A stretch of 64,000 bases of DNA from Piliocolobus tephrosceles. Taxonomy: Eukaryota; Chordata; Mammalia; Primates; Cercopithecidae. Within the stretch, counting starts at the first letter, position 1. The number at the start of each line of letters is the position of its first letter. Shown in pieces: positions 10,850 to 22,560 of the stretch. The notes under the pieces were generated by a model. It did not search any database and was not told where the DNA came from. It saw nothing but the letters and a program-made list of their open reading frames with translations. Where the stretch lies: contig NC_045441.1 in assembly GCF_002776525.5 (NCBI RefSeq), positions 67,709,467-67,773,466 on the forward strand, in the 5' to 3' direction. Both the position numbers and the translations under genes were made by a program.

Positions 10850-11873
10850 TTGAGGTTGGGGCACCAACCCACCTTAACCCTTAACCCCAGAGCTCACCCC
10901 CCAAATAGGCAAAAATCTTTGTATAACTTGACTCCCCCAAAATGCAACTACTAATAGCCTAGTATTATCCAGAAGTCTTACTGACAACATGGTTGAAGAA
11001 CACATATTTTATACATTATATGTATTGTATACTGTCTTTTTACATTAAGCTAGAGAAAACATTAAGAAAGTCATAAGGAAGAGAAAACACACGTACAATG
11101 CTGTACTGTATTTATAGATATCTAAATTTATGTGATTTGATTACAAGATGAATTGTCTAAAATGATGGGAAACTGCAGCTGCAGACCAATCCAGGGTGCA
11201 TATCAAGTAATTCAACTTGTTTTTAATGTCATTTTCTCTGCTTCTTGGGAGCACTTCCAGCAACACTAGTGGCACTTAATATGAGTCCCATGGTATTATT
11301 TAAGGTTTATGGTATTACACTAAACACGATGAAAAATAGGCAATAGCCATAAGAGATGACTTTTTACTATGATATGCAATTTACTGAACAGACGAACTGC
11401 TCGGCAGAAGTGTTTAGCATCACAGGGCATTTTAAGCAAATACTCCCAACACTTGAGCTCAGGGTAATAGCAACAGGAGGTGGCTGTGAAATTATTATAG
11501 TAATATAGTATTTACTACAGCTAATTTATGCAGTTATGATTTAATACTACATCTTTACATTTGTTTACTCTTGACTGAATGTCACTGTGTATAGTCTGTG
11601 TTTGTGGGGTAATGTTTAAATAATGGATTTATGTATATTTTATGGTAGTAAATGATAAAACAGACAAATATCTACATATATTTTATGCATTCATGACATA
11701 CTTAACTTTTTCTTAAGTCTCTTTGAGATTTCTAGACTCCACAGCTCATCTGTGAGTTTTTTCAAATTGTCACAAATCTCCAAAATTTTTCCAATGTATT
11801 TGTTGAAAAAAAAAAATCTGTGCATGTATATTCATTCATTCAGTTCAAATCCATATTGTTGAAGGGTCAAATG
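10850..11873 (-). mobile_element. Tigger-like (pogo/Tc1-mariner) DNA transposon, non-autonomous
   Basis: The right end reads ccatattgttgaagggtcaa, the complement of the Tigger-type terminus ttgacccttgaacaacatgg. The left end has gttggggcaccaaccc, and ctactaatagcctagtatta follows. It is about 1 kb with no transposase frame, so it is an internally deleted copy. A related copy in opposite orientation lies at 19887-20926. It is probably of the Tigger2 group, but the subfamily is uncertain. Confidence 0.8.
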
Positions 11874-11894
11874 TGTATATATAAGGGCATTTAT

Positions 11895-12362
11895 CATAAG
11901 GTATTGACTCACTTGACTATGGAGGGTGAGAAGTCCCACAATCAGCCATCTTCAGGCTAGAAACCCAGAAAAGTCAATGGAACAGTTCAAAGGCTCAATG
12001 GCTGGGGAGTTGATGGTATAGATTCCGGTCTGAAACTGAGCCTGCAAACCAGGAGCAGTGAGGACAGGAGACCATCAGGAGAATATCAGTGTCTAAACTC
12101 TGCAGTCAGGCAGAGGGAATTCAATCTTCCTCTGCCTTTATATCCTATTCAGACCCTCAACAGATTAGCTGATGTCCACCCACACTGGGGAGGGCCATTT
12201 GCTTTACTCAGTTCAATTCAAATGCTGATCCTTTCCAGATATATCCTCATAGATCCTCCCAGGAGGAAAAAAAAAAAAAAAAAAAAAGAAGTGTCTAAAA
12301 AGATATTTGGGCATCCCAGATGTGGCCTAGCTGGGTTAATACATACAATTAGCCATCATAGT
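11895..12362 (-). mobile_element. MLT2-type LTR (ERVL class), 3' truncated
   Basis: Antisense match to the MLT2 LTR: gactatggagggtgagaagt, cctttatatcctattcagac, tgatgtccacccacactggg, gctttactcagttcaattca and gggcatcccagatgtggcct. Ends at attagccatcata, the LTR start. It contains an A run of about 23 bases at 12268-12290. It is a solo LTR and no retroviral gene is next to it. Confidence 0.75.
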
Positions 12363-13284
12363 CTGCTAGTTTCAGTATTGGTTTAATATCAACATCGGAC
12401 TTAGTTGATACCTTTACTTGAAAATGTTTTCCCTTTTTTTGATGTTGGAGATTCTGGGCTCTGTTATTTTTCTGTGATGACTGCTGCTTTTCCGTGATAC
12501 CGGGTAGTTTTCTGAGTAGGTTGAACAGCAAGCCCTGTTTCTTGTGCAGCAGCACCAGTCCCTGGTCTAACCTTTTGTCTTAATTTAGGTTCCTTCGATT
12601 CTGTTTTGTGCATGTGCAGAGATATGGATACACGGTTTAGAGATTCCTTTTGGACTCAATCTCTTTAGCGATCCCCATACTTCCTTCAGTGTTTATGATC
12701 CCCTGGCTTCTTTTCTAGTTCTTCAAACATAAGGACCACAGTTTTCCCATAGGTACTTCCTCCTTTTCCTCCAATATGTCCAACATACCCAGCCCATGGA
12801 GCTGTGCTTAGCTCCAGACTAAATGCTAAAGAAATAGGGGTCAAGTTCTCTGTCTACCCTCTTTCAAATGAATGTGCATTCTAACATGGGCTATCTGTTG
12901 CTGCTCACTCTCCAGGATTGTTAGTGTGGCATCTTTAGTCTAAGCTTAAATATTTTTGTTTTGGCTGAGTTGCTCTGAGTTTGTTCCATCCATGCCTCCT
13001 TCAGTAATCAGTCAGAGAAGGAGATAGAAAGATTTTAGAGATACTCTCCCTGGGTTTTTTCCGACCCAGATTTCTCCTTTTTTAGCATCTCCTTTTCTCT
13101 TTTTTAGCATTCATAATTTTTCCCTATTTCATGTTTGTTTCACAGGATAGAAAGATTATGGGGTGAAGTTCCTGCCAGATTTATATTTTATTGTTCTACT
13201 CTTTACTGTCTACAGGTAGTTACTATAGGTAATATGACCAGGTGAGGTCATCTGGCAAGGTCTTAGTCCATCAAATCCAGAACC
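12363..13284. other. Unassigned, GC-richer segment
   Basis: Complexity and GC content are higher than in the surroundings. On the minus strand, parts of 12380-12800 have lightly interrupted frames rich in Lys, Gln, Ser and Thr, including a 68-codon frame at 12349-12555. I do not recognise the protein. It could be a fragment of an old processed gene copy or an unassigned repeat. Confidence 0.3.
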
Positions 13285-14440
13285 ATGATTTTTGAAACAG
13301 TTTTATTGAGCTATAATGGGCAAATATTACAATTTATTGAGATCCTTAAGGTATACTATTTTAAGTAGGTGTGTACACCCATGAAATCACCAAAATGATA
13401 AAGATAATAAACATACTAATCACCCTGCAACTTTTTTTGAATTTTTCATTGAGCATAATTTTATTTTTTTTCTGCAAAGCCCCAGCATAATTATTTTGAG
13501 ATTCATCTCTGTCACTGTAGCTCGTTCATTTTTACTACTAAATAGTATTCCATTGTATGGATGTGCTATAGTTGGATTATCTATTTGCCTGTTGATGAAT
13601 ATTTAGGATATTCCTACATTTTAATCATTACACATAAAGCTTCAATAAGTATTTGTGTACAAGTGTTTTTATGGACACATGCTTTCATTTTTCTTGAGTA
13701 AAAACCTAGAAATGTAATGCCTGGATTATGTAATAGTTTATGTAAAAATTTTTAGTAAAACTGCCAATTTGTTTTTCAAAATGATCGATTGTACCATTTT
13801 ATATTACTAAAAGCAGTGTATGATTGCTTACTTATTTAATGTGGAGAGTTCTTTATATATTCTGTATAAAAGTCCTTCAAGAGATATAGAATTTGGAAAT
13901 ATTTTCTAAAGGAAGTAGCTTGGCTTTTAATTTTATTAACAGTGTCTTTAAAAGAGGAGAAATATTTTATTTTGATGAAGTTTAATATATTAAATTTTTC
14001 TTTAAGTATCATACTCTGACTGTTATAGTTAAAGATCTTTGCCTAAAACTAAGATCCAAGATAGTTTATTGTATGTTTTATTCTAGAAGTTTTAGAGATT
14101 TGTGTTTTATATGTGGGTATACAATGTATTTTGAATTTTTTTTATATGGTGGCACATAGGTAATACAGTTCTTTTTATATTTTAACATATGGACATCAAT
14201 TATTCCAGATGGTTTACTAAAAAGGCTATTCATTTTCCATTTGTTATCCAATTTTGTAAAAAAATCAGTTGTCCAAATATCAGTGAGAATATTTATGAAC
14301 TGTATTTTGTTTCATTTCTTTTTCTATCTTTATGCTAATACCACATTATTTTAATTATCAAAACTGTATAATAATACTTTACATCACAGCATGTAGTATT
14401 ATTTCTTTAACTTTGTTCTTCCCTTGCAAAGTTGATTTGG
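13285..14440 (-). mobile_element. Old L1 (L1MC/L1ME-like), first segment
   Basis: Antisense L1M 3' region: cagttttattgagctataat, tagtattccattgtatggat, gtgtttttatggacacatgc, gagttctttatatattctg and tatgctaataccacattatt. Its sequence stops at gttgatttgg and resumes after a 4.3 kb L1 insertion at caattctaggttatttaaat. Confidence 0.85.
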
Positions 14441-17193
14441 AACCACCATGAAAAATTGACCAAATTACAGAAGATAACAAAAGAGAAAGAAAGGAAAAAA
14501 TGATGTATTAGTTAAAAAACAATTAACAAAATGGCATTAGTAATAAGTCCCTGCCTATTAATAATTACTTTAAATATAAATGTATGAAGTTCTCTAAAGA
14601 CATGGAGTAGCTAAATGAATAAAAGAAAAACCAAATGATATTCTGCCTATAAGAAACTCATTTTAGCTTTAAGGGCACACATAAGCTAAAAGTGAAGGGG
14701 TAGAGAGAGATATTACATAAAAACAGTAACCAAAAGAGAACAGAGGGGATCATACTTACATTAGATAAAAAAAAGTTAAGTCAAAAATTGTCATGATACA
14801 AAGAAAGGAATTTTATAATGATAAAGGGGTCAATTCATCAAGAAGATATAAAAATTAGAGATATTGATGCACTCAACATCAGAATACCTATATATGTAAA
14901 ATAAATACTAATAGAACTGAAAGGAGAAATAATAGCAATGCAAAAATAGTAGACAGTCTCCACACCCTACTGTCAACAATGGATAGAACATCCAGGCACA
15001 AAATCAAGGAAACAGCAGATTTGAATAACACTGTAGATCAAATAGACCTAACAGACATATACAGAAAATTTCACCCAGCAGAAGCAGAATATACATTCTT
15101 CTTAAGTGCACATGAAATCAAGAAGATTGAGCTAACATTAAGCATATTTTCTGGGCACAATAATATGAAATGAGAAATCAGTAACAAGAGGCATTTAGGA
15201 AAAGTCACAAATACATAGAAAATTAAATAACTTCTAAACAACCAATGGATCAAGGAAGAAACCAAAACTGTAATAACAATATCTTGAGATAAATTAAAAT
15301 GTAAACACAACATACCAAAGCTTATGAGATAGCAAAAATAGTCAGAAGAGGGAGACTTATTAGCCTACATGATTTTTAAAAATTCAAATAAACAACCTAT
15401 CTTTACACATTAAAAAACTAGAAAAAGAAGAATAAACTAAATCCATAGTTTGCAGAAGACAGGCTATAATAAAGATTAGAGTAGAAATAAATAAAATCGA
15501 CAATAGGAAAGCAATAGAAAAGATTGACAAAACTAAGATTGGTTTGTTGAAAAGATAAACAAAAATACAAACCTTTAGCTAGGCTAATCAAGAAAAAAGA
15601 GAAAATACTCAAACAGAATTGTATAGAAAAAAGAAGATACAATTACAATTGATAATACAGAAACACAAATAATCATGAGACTACTATGAATAATTATATT
15701 CCCCATAAGTTGTATAACCTAAGAGAAATAGATCCTTAGCAATATACAACCTACCAACACTGAATAATGAAGAAATACAAAATATGAATAGATCAATAAC
15801 AAATAAAGATATTGATTCAGAATTCAAAAATCTCCCCAGGAATAAAAGCCTAGGACCAGATGGCTTCACTTGTGTGTTCTATTTAAAGAAGATTTAGTGT
15901 CAACTCTCAAATTCTTTCAAAAAAATTTCAAGAGAAGGTAATGCTTCCAAGCTTATTTTACAAGGCCAGTATTACCCTGACTCCAAAATCAGATTAGTAC
16001 ACTAAAAGAAATAAAATTAAAAGTCAATATTCCTGATAAACTTTGTGTAAAACTTCTCAAAAATTAATATCAAACCAAATTCAATGATGACCATTAGATA
16101 ATACACCATAATCAAGGGGGATTTATCCCTAGGATGCAAGGATAATTCAATATATGCCAATCAATAAATGTGGCATAACACATTAACACAATGAAGGATA
16201 AATCATCTGATCATCTCAATATATGAAGAAAAAGTAGCTGACAAAATTCAATATTCTTTCATAACAACTCTCAACAAACTAGGTATGAAGAAATTTACTT
16301 CAATATAATAAAGGCTATATATATGTAATCTCTACTTAATATCATGCTCACTAGTAAAATGAGGAAAGCATTTTCTCTAAGTAAAGAACAAGACAAAGAT
16401 GCCCACTCTCACAGTTTCTATTCATGATTGTTCTAGAAGTCCTAGCAAGAGCAATTAGGCAAGAAAAAAGAAATATGCAAATCAGAAGGGAAGAAGCTAA
16501 ATTGTCTGTTTTCCAATGTCATTGTGTTATTTACAGATAACCCTAAAAACTTCACCAAAAAACTGTGAGAACTAATAAATGAATCTAGCAAAGTTGGAGG
16601 AATTTAAAAAAATACAAAACCTAGTAGCATTTTTATATACTAATAAGCTACCTGAATATGAAATCAAGAAAACAATCTGTTACATTAGGTTAGAAAACAA
16701 TAAAATATCGAGAAATCAATTTGATCATGGAGGTTGTAGACTTTATAGAGCTGATACACCAAAAATTATAAGATATTGAAAAAAGAAGTTGAAAACACAA
16801 ATAAACAGAAGCCTGTTCTATATTAATGGATTGGGAGAATTAACATTATTGAATATCCATGCCTCCCAAAGCAATCTATTAAATGCAATCCCTAAAAATA
16901 TTCCAATGGCATTTTTTATGGAAATAGAAAAAAAATTCTACAATTTGTATAGAAGCATGAAAGACTTCAAATAGCCAAAGCAATCTTGAGAAAAAATAAA
17001 ATGAACAGCATCACACTTCCTGATTAAAACTATATTACAAAACTATAGTAATCAAAATAATATGGTACTGACATAACAACGGATACATATATCAGTGGGA
17101 CAGAATTGTGACCTGAAATAAACCCATGTATATATAGTCAAGTAATATTTGACAAGAATATACAATGAAGAAATGATATTTTCAATAAATGTT

Positions 17194-17254
17194 TTTAAAT
17201 TTCTTATTTTTTAATTTTTGTGAGTACATATAGGTGTACATATTGATGGGGTAC
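17194..17254 (-). mobile_element. Ultra-short L1 insertion inside the L1
   Basis: About 61 bases that read, antisense, as an L1 3' terminus (ttaatttttgtgagtacata and gtgtacatattgatggggta) with a T-rich tail. It is bordered by ataaatgtt at 17185-17193 and 17255-17263. Removing it restores the expected L1 ORF2 text. Confidence 0.75.
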
Positions 17255-17706
17255 ATAAATGTTGGGATAACTGAATATTCACAAGCAAAAGAATGAATTT
17301 GGAGTTCTATGATATACTACTCACAAAAATTAACCTGAAATTGATTAAAGATTTAAATGTAAGTCCTGAAGTCATAAAACTCTTAAAAGAAAACATAGGA
17401 GAGAAGTTCCTCAACATTGCTCTTGACAGTGATTTTTTAAATGTGACAACAGTCCACATAACAAAAGCTACAATAACAAATGGGGCTGCATCAAACTAAG
17501 AAGATTCTGCACAGCAAAAGAAAACAATATGCAAAATGAAAAAGCAATCAATAGAATGGAAAAAAAAAAATGTTTGCAAACAATGTATCTGATAAAAGGT
17601 CAATATCCAAAATACGTAAGGAACTCACACGACTCAATAGCAAAACAAAAACAAACAAAACGAACAAACAGAAAATACCAAACCAAATATACTTTGATTA
17701 AAAAAT

Positions 17707-17754
17707 GGACCTACACAGAAAAATTGCAAAGGACCTACACAGAAAAATTTCCAA
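17707..17754 (+). repeat. 24-bp tandem duplication
   Basis: Two adjacent copies of ggacctacacagaaaaatt plus five bases, within the L1 ORF2 remnant. It is a local slip duplication. Confidence 0.8.
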
Positions 17755-17776
17755 AGACGATATAAACAGCTAAACA

Positions 17777-17854
17777 GTACAGGAAAAGATTTTCAACATT
17801 ACCAATTATCAGGAAGTACATGAAAAGATTTTCAACATGACCAATTATCAGGAA
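17777..17854 (+). repeat. 39-bp tandem duplication
   Basis: 17777-17815 and 17816-17854 are near-identical, with two mismatches, and sit within the L1 ORF2 remnant. L1 normally has one copy here. Confidence 0.85.
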
Positions 17855-18742
17855 AATCCAAATAAAAGCCACAGTAAGGTATCACCTCATGCCTGTTATA
17901 ATAGCTATTATCAAAAAGACACAAATAAATATTGGCAAAAATATGGTAAAAAGAGAAGCCTGCTATGCTGCTGGTGGGAATGAAAATTGATACTGTGAAA
18001 AACAGTACAGAGGTTCCTCAAAAAATTTAAAAGTACAACTACTCTAGCTCTTCCTCTTCTGGGTATATATCTAAAGGAAATGAAATCAGTATCAGCCTCT
18101 TGAAAAGTAATCTTCATTCCTTTGTTCATTATTCACAATAGCCAGGACATAAAATCAATCTTAAGTGTCTGTCAAGAGAAGAATGGATTTTTAAAATAGG
18201 ATATATTTCATATACATACACAGAGCATGCACACAATGGAATATTATTCAACCATAAAAAATAAGACAGAGAGAGACAAATACTGTATCATCTCTCTTAT
18301 ATGTGAAATCTAAAATGGCAAATGTATAGAAGCTGAGATTAAAATGGTGGTTGCCAATGGCTGGAAGGTGAGGGAAATAGGAACATAATGGTCAAAGGGA
18401 ACAAAATTTCATTTATAAGATAAATAAGTTCTTGAGATCTAATGTAAAGCCTGTTGACTATAGTTAATTTTTTTTTGTATAATTGTAAATTGCTAAGATA
18501 ATAGATCGTAAATGTTCTGAATATACACGCACAGACAGACTAGTAAATAGGTGAAGTGATGAATGTGTTAAATAACTTGATTATGGTAATTATTTTACAA
18601 AATTTACACATACCAAATCATCACATCATACACCTTAAACTTATACAATTTTATTTGTCAGTTATACCTCAATAAAGCTGAAAAATAAGTAAATAAAAAG
18701 AAAGCTCATCTATTCACATCTGAAAACAAAACAAAAAAAAAA

Positions 18743-18888
18743 GATTTGGCAATTCTAGGTTATTTAAATTTCCATAGGAATTTCAGAACATGTACATTTC
18801 TACAAAAACAGTTGACTAAGATTTTGATTGTGATCGTCTTGAAGTTATATATTAATTTAGACAGAATTGACTTTTTGACAGAATTGAC
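18743..18888 (-). mobile_element. Old L1 (L1MC/L1ME-like), second segment
   Basis: Continues the element of 13285-14440 with ggcaattctaggttatttaa and attttgattgtgatcgtctt. It is interrupted by the Alu at 18889. The segment acagaattgactttttg is locally doubled (18861-18888). Confidence 0.82.
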
Positions 18889-19114
18889 TTTTTTTTTTTT
18901 TTTTTTTTTTCCGAGATGGAGTCTTGCTCTGTCACCAGGCTGGAGTGCAGTGGCGCAATCTCGACTTACTGCAACCTCCCCGTCCTGGGTTAAAGCGATT
19001 CTCCTGTCTCAGCCTCCCCAAGTAGCTGGGACTACAGACACACACCACCACACTCAGCTAATTTTTGTATTTTTAGTAGAGACGGGATTTCGCCATGATG
19101 ACCAAGATGGTCTT

Positions 19115-19116
<2 letters not shown>

Positions 19117-19150
<34 letters not shown>
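19117..19150. repeat. (TC)n microsatellite
   Basis: About 17 TC units at the tail of the nested antisense Alu. In the Alu sense this is a (GA)n tail. Confidence 0.95.
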
Positions 19151-19153
<3 letters not shown>

Positions 19154-19430
19154 ACTGAGTCTCGCTCTGTTGCTAGCCTGGAGTGCAGCAGCGCAATCTC
19201 GGCTCACTGCTACCTCCGCCTCCTGGGTTCAAGCCATTCTCCTGTCTCAGCCTCCCAAGTAGCTGGGACTACAGGCACACACCACCATGCCTGGCTAATT
19301 TTTGTATTTTTAGTAGAGATGGGGTTTCACCGTGTTGGCATGGATGGTCTCGATCTCTTGACCTCGTGATCCGCCTGCCTCGGCCTCCCAAAAGTACTGG
19401 GATTACAAGCGTGGGCCACCATGCCCAGCC
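19120..19430 (-). mobile_element. Alu (inner), nested in the outer Alu
   Basis: Antisense Alu from aagactgagtctcgctctgt to caccatgcccagcc. The target-site duplication cttgatct lies at 19112-19119 and 19430-19437 and belongs to the outer Alu. The inner tail is a (TC)n array rather than poly-T. Confidence 0.9.
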
Positions 19431-19511
19431 TTGATCTGTTGACCTAGTGATCCGCCCGCCTCGGTCTCCCAAAGTGCTGAGATTACAGGCATGAGCCACC
19501 ACGCCAGGCCA

Positions 19512-19886
19512 AGAATTGACATCTTAACAGGATTGAGTCCTCCAATACAATAGCATGGTCTATCTTTCACAAAGACTTTCTGAAATTTCTTAAAATAATA
19601 TTTTGTAGTTTTCAGTGTGTAGTTCTGCATATATGTTGTTACATATATTTCTAAGTATTTAATTTTTGATATTATAGCAAATTATTTTGTTAATTTTAAT
19701 TTTCAGTTGTCCTCTCCTAATACTGAAAGATACCATTGACTTTTGATGCTTGATCTTATTTCCTGCAACATTACTAAACTCTAGTTCTAGTTGTGTTTTT
19801 GTATATTCTACCAGATTTTCTACTTAATGTTGTACTTGGTGAATAAAAATACTTTCCTTTTTTCATTTATTACCAGAATATTTATA
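19512..19886 (-). mobile_element. Old L1 (L1MC/L1ME-like), third segment
   Basis: Resumes the interrupted L1 with gacatcttaacaggattgag, ttgtagttttcagtgtgtag, atttctaagtatttaatttt and cctgcaacattactaaactc, matching antisense ORF2. Confidence 0.8.
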
Positions 19887-20926
19887 CAGTTGATCATTGA
19901 ATGATACAGGTTTGAATTGCATGGGTCTACACATAAATAATTTTTTTCAATGAATATATCTGAATATTTTTGGAAATTTGTGACAATTTTTGAAAAAACT
20001 CACAAATTTCATAACTTTGAAATATCAAAAAATTAAGAAAAAGTTATGTCATTAAGGCATAAAATATATGTAGATACAAGTTTTGTCTTATCATTTACTA
20101 CCATAAAATATATATAAATCCTTTATTTAAAAATTACCCACACAAACACTTATAGATCATCTGTGGTACCATTTGCAGTCAAGAGCAATGTAAACAAAAG
20201 TAAAGATGCAGTATTAAATCATAACCACATTAAATTAGCTGTACTACATACTATATTACTGCAATAATTTTATAGCCACCTCCTGTTGCTATTGCCCTGA
20301 GCTCAAGTGTTGGGAGTATCTGCTTAAAATGTCCTGTAATATTAAACATTTCTGCTGAGAAGTTTGTCTCTCCGGTAAATTGCTTATCATGGTAAAAAGT
20401 CATCTCTTGCAGTTTTTGCCTATTTTTCATCATGTTTAGTGTAATACCATAATAAACCTTAAATAACACCATGAGACTCATGTAAAGTGCCACTAGTGAT
20501 ACTGGAAGTGTTCCCAAGAAGTAAATAAAAGTCACAACATTACGGAAGTTGAATTACTTGATATGTGTCCTAGACTGTGGTCTGTAGCTGTAGTGTCCCA
20601 CAATTTCAGACAAATGATTCATCTTCTAAACAGAAGATACAAATACAAATTTAGGTATTAATAAATACAGTATGGTAAGGTAAATGTATTTTCTCTTCTT
20701 TATGACTTTCTTAATGCTTTCTTTTCCCTAGCTTACTTAATGTAAGAAGACAGTATACAAATACATATAACATAAAAAATACATGTTAATTGGCTATGCA
20801 TCAGTAAGGCTTTGGGTCAACAGTACGTTATTAGTTAAATTTTCAGGGGGTTCATTTATAACGTTTTCTTTTTTTTTTTTTCCGCTTGTGCAGGTATCAG
20901 CTTCCTTAACCCCCTTATGGTTAAGA
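19887..20926 (+). mobile_element. Tigger-like DNA transposon, second copy
   Basis: Starts at cagttgatcattgaatgata after a TA. It contains cctcctgttgctattgccct and gagctcaagtgttgggagta, which also occur in reverse at about 11430-11482. It ends near cttaacccccttatgg. It has no transposase frame; the 94-codon antisense frame at 20251-20535 is a chance frame. Confidence 0.82.
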
Positions 20927-20927
20927 G

Positions 20928-20962
20928 TTGTGTGTGTGTGTCTGTGTGTATGTGTGTGTGTG
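20928..20962 (+). repeat. (TG)n microsatellite
   Basis: Imperfect tg repeat with ctg and atg interruptions, just after the Tigger-like copy. Confidence 0.9.
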
Positions 20963-21944
20963 CTCATGCGCACATGTATCTCTACATATCTGTCTGTTTC
21001 TCTGGAGAAACCTATTTCTAAAACTGAAAAATATAACTTCAGAAAAATTAACTGAATTGCTTAGCCAAATGACCATGATAGAGGAAATAAGTCAATTTGA
21101 AGATATCTTGTTCAATAGAAATAATCCAAAGTGAGAAACAGAGAAAAATAATTTTAAAAATATGGATAGGGCCTCAAGCACATATTAGATGGTATCAAGT
21201 AGCCAAATACACTTGTAATTAGATTATCAGAAGTAGACAATCTCCTGAGACTGTAGGAGTTACAAGAGTAGAGAATCATCTTAAATTGCTGAATGTAGAA
21301 AACCTGACAAATTAAAATTCTATATTTGAAAAAAAAAATCAAGAATGAACATAACAAAATTTCAGATAAAACAAAACTATGCAACGTTATTGCCAGAAGC
21401 CCTGTACTATAAAAAAAAAAATGCTAAAGAAAGTGCTTCCTTTAGCTGAAGGGAAGTCAATGTTAATAGAAACTCTGATCCACAGATAATAATAAATTTT
21501 ACATTTTTAAATTTCTTTATAAATCATATAATAGTTAAAAATATTATATTGTGGGTTTTATGATGTTCATAGATGTATTATATGTAACAACTACAACCTA
21601 CAGGATAGGAATGGGAAATATATGCCAATCAACATTGCAAGTTTTCTATATTTTACTGGAAGTAGTGCATTATTAACTCTAGGAGGACTGTCCTTATGTT
21701 AGTGATGCATATTACAAATCATAGGAAAACCAATGCAAAATAATGCAAACAAGAAAAACTAAAAAGTGAACAGAAAAATTAAAAATAAAATTCAAGTTTT
21801 GATACCTTGTTAAAAGGTAAGAGGAATAAAGAGAAAAACATGGAAGTAGAAAATAATAAATAAGTAAATAGATGAATTCACCCTTCTACTCAAAAATTGT
21901 CAAGCTTTTCATGGGTTTTTTTATCTTAATGACAGTTTTAAAAT
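20963..21944. other. Unassigned AT-rich DNA
   Basis: No gene or recognised repeat. Confidence 0.5.
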
Positions 21945-22055
21945 TGGGTGCAAAATGACCATAATTTTTCCTGTTTTACAAATAGATAGCTGAAGCAAAA
22001 AGAAGGTAAATGACTTCTGGGTCAAAGTTAGAGACCGTGTTAGATAAATATTTGC
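21945..22055 (+). repeat. Possible MIR fragment
   Basis: cctgttttacaaatagatag followed by gctgaagcaaaaagaaggta and a diverged aatgacttctgggtcaaag resembles the MIR core. Highly diverged. Confidence 0.4.
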
Positions 22056-22424
22056 TGTCAACAGAAGGGTTTCAACTTTATAAATTAATTCTGACTATTG
22101 ACAGGTAAAGTATTATATTTAGCAATGAATTAAGCCCAGAGAAAAATGTATGAAATATATATACCCAAAATAACAATTCTATTAGGTATCTTTAGTTACT
22201 TACATGCTAACTACCAGTGTTGTATTCAGAGAAGCTCTTGCCACAAAGAAAATATGGCCTGCAGTTTAACAAGAGCAGTTTCATAAGCATGAATGAGAAT
22301 ACTTCCAAGAGTAAAATCGATTCTATACTTTTTTCTACCTTGAGATTCACTTTAAAGTCTTCTAATCAAATGAACTTCTACTTAGTGCTGAATATGTTTT
22401 ATAGAGTTTTTGTACTACTCTACC

Positions 22425-22560
22425 CATTTTCTAATGATAATATTTATAGTTAAAAGGAAATGCTCTAATATTTAGATGAGGTAATGAGGCACAGATACGG
22501 TAAGCAAATTGGCAAAGGTCACGAAGGCTGATGATAGTTGTTTTTCAGTTTGAATGACAT
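22425..22560 (+). repeat. MIR SINE fragment
   Basis: gatgaggtaatgaggcacag and gcaaattggcaaaggtcacg follow the MIR core order. Confidence 0.55.

Larger units (their letters stand above)
14441..18742 (+). mobile_element. L1 (L1MA/L1MB-like), 4.3 kb, dead ORF2 and 3' UTR
   Basis: Begins near the L1 ORF2 start (no ORF1 is seen) and runs through ORF2 to a 3' UTR ending gttatacctcaataaagctg and an A-rich tail. ORF2 survives only as short open pieces, for example 14979-15173, 16579-16779 and 17293-17499, separated by stops and frameshifts. The target-site duplication gatttgg is at 14434-14440 and 18743-18749, and it rejoins the host L1 exactly. No active reverse transcriptase can be made. Confidence 0.9.
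18889..19511 (-). mobile_element. Alu (outer), split by a second Alu
   Basis: Antisense Alu with a T tail at 18889-18910, running to about 19119, then resuming at 19431 to end at caccacgccaggcc. The target-site duplication agaattgac is at 18880-18888 and 19512-19520. It lies inside the old L1. Confidence 0.9.

Noticed and set aside
18746..19369. 207-codon open frame, the longest in the window
   Set aside because: Runs from old L1 into two nested Alus and a (TC)n array. It is Alu translation with a serine-leucine repeat, not a gene.
20251..20535. 94-codon antisense frame as a transposase remnant
   Set aside because: It lies in the non-coding interior of a deleted Tigger-like copy. I see no transposase motif.
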